In this document: positions 7,873 to 11,067 of the stretch, in pieces | How the letters are laid out: the number at the start of each line of letters is the position of its first letter | Numbering within the stretch: position 1 is the stretch's first letter | Assembly (NCBI GenBank): GCA_001825565.1 | Contig: MHXM01000174.1 | Span: 333 to 11,399, forward strand | Length of the DNA stretch: 11,067 bases | Source: Desulfuromonadaceae bacterium GWC2_58_13 | GTDB taxonomy: Bacteria > Desulfobacterota > Desulfuromonadia > Desulfuromonadales > Trichloromonadaceae | Reading direction: 5' to 3' | The notes under the pieces: generated by a model | Told to the model about the DNA's origin: nothing | Databases searched by the model: none | The model's input: the letters and a program-made list of their open reading frames with translations, nothing else | Program-made: the position numbers and the translations under genes

Positions 7873-8990
7873 AGGGTTTTTCTGAATATTCGATATTTCT
7901 TGTATCTTTTGGCGCCCGCTTCCTCGATCAAGGAGTTGATCGACTCGTTGTCCTCCAGGGTCCAGCCCATCTCCAGATTCCGATAGTTCTTTTTCCCCCT
8001 GGCAATCTCATAGATGTGGTGAAAGGCCAGCATGGGAAACCCCAGTTGTCGATACTTCTCCTTGATCCCGAACATCAACAGCCTTAATCCTTTGATTTCC
8101 CGCCGATAGAGGAGCGCCTTGAACAGACCCGACAGGCCGATCCGACCGTTGAGGCGTTTGAGCAGAGTGTTGACGTCAGGAAAGATCACGCAGACCGCCG
8201 CCGGTTCCTCGTCATAATACATGAAGAACACCAACTCCGGGTCGGCAAAGGGCTGCACACTTTTTTGGATGCCCCGCATCTCGTTATCGGTCAGAGGCAC
8301 GAAACCCCAGTTGCCGGACCAGGAGTCGTTGTAAATTTCCCTGATCAGGGCGAACTCGGCATCCAAACGCTTCGGATCGACTTGCCTGATGTGGACACCC
8401 TTTTTTTGTGCGGTCCGCTGCGCAAGACGCTCCATCCAGTCCGGAAGCCGGTACTCGCCATCGATCAGGAAGGCCAGCAGGTCCTTCTCCTTGGTCAAAC
8501 CGCACGACTCAACCAGCCCCAGGTAATACGGCGGGTTATAAGCCATCCCCACAACAGGTGGATAATCGAAGCCCTCGATGAGCAATCCCGACTCGTAATT
8601 CATCGACGGACTGAGCGGCCCCCGCAGGAAAGTCATCCCTTTCTGGCGAACCCACGTCTCCACGGAAGAGAAGAGTGCCGCCGCGGCCGCCGGATCGTCA
8701 GCACATTCGAAAAATCCCCAGATACCCATCTTTTCGTTGTGGACCTGATTATAATGGCGATCTATGATGCCCACGATCCTTCCCACCGTTTCAGAACCAC
8801 GTCGGGCCAGGAAAAGGATGCGCTCGGAAAACTCCCAGAAAGGGTGGCTGTGGGGGTCCAGGATCTGGCGAACCTCTTTCTTGAGGGGAGGAACCCAGTG
8901 GGGGTTTGCAGCATAGATACTCCACGGCAGGTCAATGAATTCCTTTAATGCCGACCTCCCTTCCACAACGATAATATCTATTCCGGCCAT
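7869..8990 (-). CDS. GNAT-fold N-acyltransferase-like protein (YghO-like family)
   Basis: A 373-residue soluble protein. It belongs to a family usually annotated only as GNAT N-acetyltransferase or hypothetical (E. coli YghO-like). Landmarks: HWVPPL (31-36), GRIVGIIDR (70-78), WGFFEC (91-96), RGPLSPSMN (123-131), PPYYL (153-157), CGLTKEKDL (163-171), WGFVPLTD (228-235), a late LEDN (345-348) and a basic end KKYRIFRK (364-371). The paralogue at 10065-11067 keeps nearly all of these. From memory, the Caulobacter bacterial ceramide synthase is a GNAT-type protein of this kind, so N-acylation of an amino lipid is a reasonable but unproven role; other substrates are possible. The start ATG at 8988-8990 has AAAGGG at 8996-9001 with correct spacing. 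It is the first gene of the probable operon and overlaps the next by ATGA. Confidence 0.9.
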   Translation of the reverse strand: MAGIDIIVVEGRSALKEFIDLPWSIYAANPHWVPPLKKEVRQILDPHSHPFWEFSERILFLARRGSETVGRIVGIIDRHYNQVHNEKMGIWGFFECADDPAAAAALFSSVETWVRQKGMTFLRGPLSPSMNYESGLLIEGFDYPPVVGMAYNPPYYLGLVESCGLTKEKDLLAFLIDGEYRLPDWMERLAQRTAQKKGVHIRQVDPKRLDAEFALIREIYNDSWSGNWGFVPLTDNEMRGIQKSVQPFADPELVFFMYYDEEPAAVCVIFPDVNTLLKRLNGRIGLSGLFKALLYRREIKGLRLLMFGIKEKYRQLGFPMLAFHHIYEIARGKKNYRNLEMGWTLEDNESINSLIEEAGAKRYKKYRIFRKTL

Positions 8991-8995
8991 AATCG

Positions 8996-9001
8996 CCCTT
9001 T
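8996..9001 (-). promoter_or_regulatory. Ribosome binding site of the 373-aa GNAT-like gene
   Basis: AAAGGG on the minus strand, five bases upstream of the ATG at 8988-8990. It supports that start. Confidence 0.6.
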
Positions 9002-9033
9002 AGAAAAGGTTCCATCCGAATTTCATTTCTTTA

Positions 9034-9042
9034 ATTTTATCA
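9034..9042 (-). promoter_or_regulatory. Candidate extended -10 promoter for the leftward operon
   Basis: On the minus strand the sequence reads TGA-TAAAAT, a TGn-extended -10 element with five of six matches to TATAAT. A start of transcription near 9027 would leave about 37 bases of leader containing the ribosome binding site. No good -35 box is seen at the right distance, which is tolerated for extended -10 promoters. This is a pattern match only. Confidence 0.35.
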
Positions 9043-9115
9043 CGCCGGCAACGTATAACCAGTACGCTTCAACATGCCAGCCTTAAGTCCGGCAACCCGG
9101 GGCGTTACGGGGCGG

Positions 9116-9144
9116 TTGCAATTTCGCCGAAGGGAGTTTATAAA
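9116..9144 (+). promoter_or_regulatory. Candidate sigma-70-type promoter of the PAP2 gene
   Basis: TTGCAA at 9116-9121 (four of six to TTGACA), a 17-base spacer and TATAAA at 9139-9144 (five of six to TATAAT). The spacing is ideal. The predicted transcription start falls at about 9150-9152, on the ATG itself, which would make the message leaderless or nearly so. A weak AGGGAG at 9131-9136 lies 13 bases from the ATG, farther than usual, and would be outside such a transcript. Confidence 0.4.
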
Positions 9145-9149
9145 TTGCC

Positions 9150-10070
9150 ATGCGCCCCGTCTTGAAACCTTACGACCTGCTGACCATTGCCTTTCTGATC
9201 CTGCTCTCCTGTCTTGCGGTTTTCTCCGCCCCTGGGAACCCGCAGTGGACCACACTTCTGGCGACCTACGCCGTGCTGGCGGTTGCGATTCTTGCAACTG
9301 CCGTTTATCGCACGCGGGTGGGTCCGGCCAAACAGGGCTTCCACCTTTCGGTTGTCGTCTCGGTGATTACAGTTCTCCAGGTTTTCAATAGCCTGGGAGT
9401 GCTCATCGCCAGCCTTCATGCGTCAACCTTCGACCCTTACCTTATCGCCGTCGATCATGCGCTCTTCGGCGTTCACCCCACGGTGTGGATGGAGCGGTTG
9501 ATCAGCCCTCTGCTCACCGGCCTGCTCCAGTTCGCTTACATCAGTTATTATTTCATCCCTCTCTCGCTCGGTATCGTGCTCATTGCCAAGGACAGGTTCG
9601 GCGCATTCGAAGAGGTTCTGTTCGGCATCCTGCTCTGCTTCTACCTCTCCTACCTCGGCTATCTGTTCTTCCCGGCAATCGGCCCCCGCTTTACACTCAG
9701 CCAACTCCAGACCGGGGATCTGCAATTTTCCCCATTCATTAAAACAATCCAGGAGGCGTTGAACGGTCTCGAAAAAAACAAGACCGATGCCTTCCCGAGC
9801 GGCCATACAGCCGTTTCGCTCATGTGCCTCTATTACGCATGGAAAGAACGGGAGAGAATACTTTTTGCGGGATTGATCCCGGTGGTGACGGGACTGATCG
9901 TCGCGACGGTTTATCTCAGGTATCACTACGTCATCGACGTTATTGGGGGGATAGCGCTGGCGGGCTTGACAGTTGCCCTGGCACCGGGACTGCGGCGCCT
10001 GCTCTCCGTAACGCGCGGTCAGTCGGGTTTTGAAGAGGACAGCCCCGAGCCCTCGCGAGATGATTCATGA
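9150..10070 (+). CDS. PAP2-superfamily membrane phosphatase/phosphotransferase
   Basis: A 306-residue polytopic membrane protein with about six to eight hydrophobic segments (roughly 10-26, 36-54, 66-88, 124-145, 153-174, 237-256, 262-280). PAP2 motifs: FPAIGPR (174-180) in place of a clear KxxxxxxRP motif, FPSGHT with His219, and RYHYVID with His259 and Asp263. In this superfamily one His is the phospho-acceptor and the other, with Asp, assists; members remove phosphate from lipid phosphates or move phosphorylated head groups, as in inositol phosphorylceramide synthases. The PAIGPR plus RYHY-type arrangement resembles that broader lipid branch, but the substrate cannot be read from sequence. 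The C-terminal 20 residues are acidic and probably cytosolic. The start is fixed by an in-frame TAA at 9141-9143. The gene is divergent from the leftward operon and ends convergent with the second GNAT-like gene. Confidence 0.92.
   Translation: MRPVLKPYDLLTIAFLILLSCLAVFSAPGNPQWTTLLATYAVLAVAILATAVYRTRVGPAKQGFHLSVVVSVITVLQVFNSLGVLIASLHASTFDPYLIAVDHALFGVHPTVWMERLISPLLTGLLQFAYISYYFIPLSLGIVLIAKDRFGAFEEVLFGILLCFYLSYLGYLFFPAIGPRFTLSQLQTGDLQFSPFIKTIQEALNGLEKNKTDAFPSGHTAVSLMCLYYAWKERERILFAGLIPVVTGLIVATVYLRYHYVIDVIGGIALAGLTVALAPGLRRLLSVTRGQSGFEEDSPEPSRDDS
10065..10070. other. Shared TCATGA palindrome holding both convergent stop codons
   Basis: The PAP2 gene ends with TCA TGA at 10065-10070. The same six bases on the other strand are the last Ser codon and TGA of the second GNAT-like gene. 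The two genes therefore overlap tail to tail by six bases, and no space remains for a bidirectional terminator between them. Confidence 0.9.
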
Positions 10071-11067
10071 AATTTTCTTTTCGAAGATACGGTATTTTTT
10101 ATAGAGCTTGCCGCCCATGAGTTCACAGCCGCGCCGCATCAGGACGTTGTCCTCGAGAATCCACGACATTTCCGCCCGTTCATAGCCTTTCTTCACGGCC
10201 GCCTTGAAGGATTCGAGATAGAGCAGACCCTCTATGCCTTTTTTCCGGTACTCCTCGGCCACCCCCATGACCATCACCCGGATGGCGCTGATTTTCCGGG
10301 AATACCACAGGAATTTCGCGATCCCCAGAGGCCCGAGCGTCCCGTTGATCTTGCCCAGGACCTGGTTGTAATCGGGAAGTGTAACGATGAACGCCGCCGG
10401 CTTGCCGTTTACCTCGGCCATGATCATCAGTTCCGGCACGATGAGTGGCTTGAGCCTTTTGGCCAGGGATTCGGTCTCCGCGTCGGTCATGGGCACAAAG
10501 CCCCAGTTGTGGTTCCAGGCGGAGTTGTAAACCTCCTGTACCGCTGCCACCTCCGACTGGAACTGCTTCATGTTCGCAGGCCGCACGGTGAGTCCGGGGA
10601 CTCGTCTCTTTACGGCCCCTGCGAGTTTCTCCAATCTGCCCCCCGCAGCAACATCCCCGATGACAAGGTTGTAGGCGTAGAGGTCCCGTGCCTTGGTCAA
10701 GCCACAGTGCTCCATGTAGTCGAGGTAGTAGGGCGGCGTGTAGGTCATCATGATCATCGGCGGGGAATCGAAGCCTTCGAGAAGAAATCCGCACTCGTCG
10801 TTCATCGACGGGTTCATCGGGCCCCGCATGATCTTGATGTCGCGCTCCTTGAGCCAGTTTGCGGCCGTGTCCAGAAGTTCCCGGGCAATGGCACAATCGG
10901 GAAGACATTCGAAGAAACCGAAAAACCCGACCGGTTCATCATGGAATTTGATGTGGTTGCGGTCGATAATCGCAGCGATCCTGCCGACGGGTTCTCCGTT
11001 CTTGCGCCCAAGGAAACAGGCGGCTTCGGCGTGGTGAAAAAAAGGGTTCTTCTTTTCGCTCAGGAGG
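10065..11067 (-). CDS. Second GNAT-fold N-acyltransferase-like protein (YghO-like family), N-terminus outside window
   Basis: An open frame of 333 residues to the right edge; the start codon lies beyond it. By alignment with the paralogue at 7869-8990 only about 40-45 N-terminal residues are missing. ATG at 10827-10829 is internal (the MRGPMN Met), not the start, because conserved family sequence continues upstream of it: KKNPFFHH, GRKNGEPVGRIAAIIDR and FFGFFEC. Further shared landmarks are RGPMNPSMN, EGFDSPP, PPYYLDYMEHCGLTK, WGFVPMTD, a late LEDN and a basic end KKYRIFEKK. Identity to the paralogue is moderate, so the duplication is old and the two may use different substrates. An acyl-to-amine transferase role is inferred from the GNAT fold and the lipid-synthesis neighbours. 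The stop overlaps the PAP2 stop by six bases. Confidence 0.9.
   Translation of the reverse strand, partial: LLSEKKNPFFHHAEAACFLGRKNGEPVGRIAAIIDRNHIKFHDEPVGFFGFFECLPDCAIARELLDTAANWLKERDIKIMRGPMNPSMNDECGFLLEGFDSPPMIMMTYTPPYYLDYMEHCGLTKARDLYAYNLVIGDVAAGGRLEKLAGAVKRRVPGLTVRPANMKQFQSEVAAVQEVYNSAWNHNWGFVPMTDAETESLAKRLKPLIVPELMIMAEVNGKPAAFIVTLPDYNQVLGKINGTLGPLGIAKFLWYSRKISAIRVMVMGVAEEYRKKGIEGLLYLESFKAAVKKGYERAEMSWILEDNVLMRRGCELMGGKLYKKYRIFEKKIS

Larger units (their letters stand above)
8991..9149. other. 159-bp divergent intergenic region
   Basis: It separates the leftward operon from the rightward PAP2 gene. It has an AT-rich block about 9001-9040 on the side of the leftward genes and a GC-rich middle. 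Candidate promoters face both ways (9034-9042 minus, 9116-9144 plus). No clear operator palindrome or riboswitch was recognised. Confidence 0.6.

Noticed and set aside
7507..7986. 159-codon plus-strand frame across the junction of the 283-aa and 373-aa genes
   Set aside because: It is antisense to two well-supported genes and carries no recognisable motif or ribosome binding site.
8265..8948. 227-codon plus-strand frame
   Set aside because: It is antisense to the 373-aa GNAT-like gene, which has conserved motifs and a paralogue nearby.
9423..9926. 167-codon minus-strand frame inside the PAP2 gene
   Set aside because: It is strongly acidic with no motif, and the opposite frame holds clear PAP2 motifs and membrane segments.
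10827..10829. ATG as the start of the second GNAT-like gene
   Set aside because: Family-conserved sequence continues upstream in the same frame to the window edge, matching the N-terminal part of the paralogue.
10180..10908. 242-codon minus-strand frame overlapping the second GNAT-like gene
   Set aside because: It is in a different frame from the one with family motifs. Its protein is low in hydrophobic residues and unlike any family I know.

Overview
The window looks like part of a bacterial lipid- or polyketide-assembly locus. The DNA is GC-rich, genes are tightly packed with overlapping stop and start codons, and the protein families are common in Desulfobacterota-type (deltaproteobacterial) anaerobes. 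The taxonomic guess is weak inference: no RNA gene or marker protein is present.

Layout. Positions 1-6948 (minus strand) are a single uninterrupted reading frame of 2,316 codons that runs off the left edge. It encodes a multidomain iterative megasynthase in the order: two nitronate-monooxygenase-like (PfaD-type) flavin barrels, ketosynthase, malonyl-type acyltransferase, two nearly identical acyl carrier proteins, ketoreductase. Because its stop lies outside the window, shorter frames on both strands can be mistaken for genes here; they are not. Upstream on the same strand are a 283-aa protein of unknown function with a possible permuted papain-like His/Cys arrangement (7021-7872) and a 373-aa GNAT-fold acyltransferase-like protein (7869-8990). 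The last two share an ATGA stop/start overlap, and all three probably form one operon transcribed leftward. A divergent gene (9150-10070, plus strand) encodes a PAP2-superfamily membrane phosphatase/phosphotransferase. It ends tail-to-tail, inside a shared TCATGA palindrome, with a second GNAT-like protein that is paralogous to the first and runs off the right edge (10065-11067, minus strand).

How the parts may work together (inference). The megasynthase would build and reduce an acyl chain on its carrier proteins. The GNAT-like proteins could transfer an acyl chain onto an amine, and the PAP2 membrane protein could remove or exchange a phosphate-containing lipid head group. The set would fit synthesis of an unusual membrane lipid, for example an N-acylated, sphingolipid-like or glycolipid molecule. 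No gene in the window by itself proves the product.

The 159-bp divergent region 8991-9149 holds candidate promoters for both directions. The 72-bp gap 6949-7020 holds the strong ribosome binding site of the megasynthase and no convincing terminator. No tRNA, rRNA, CRISPR array or insertion sequence was recognised.
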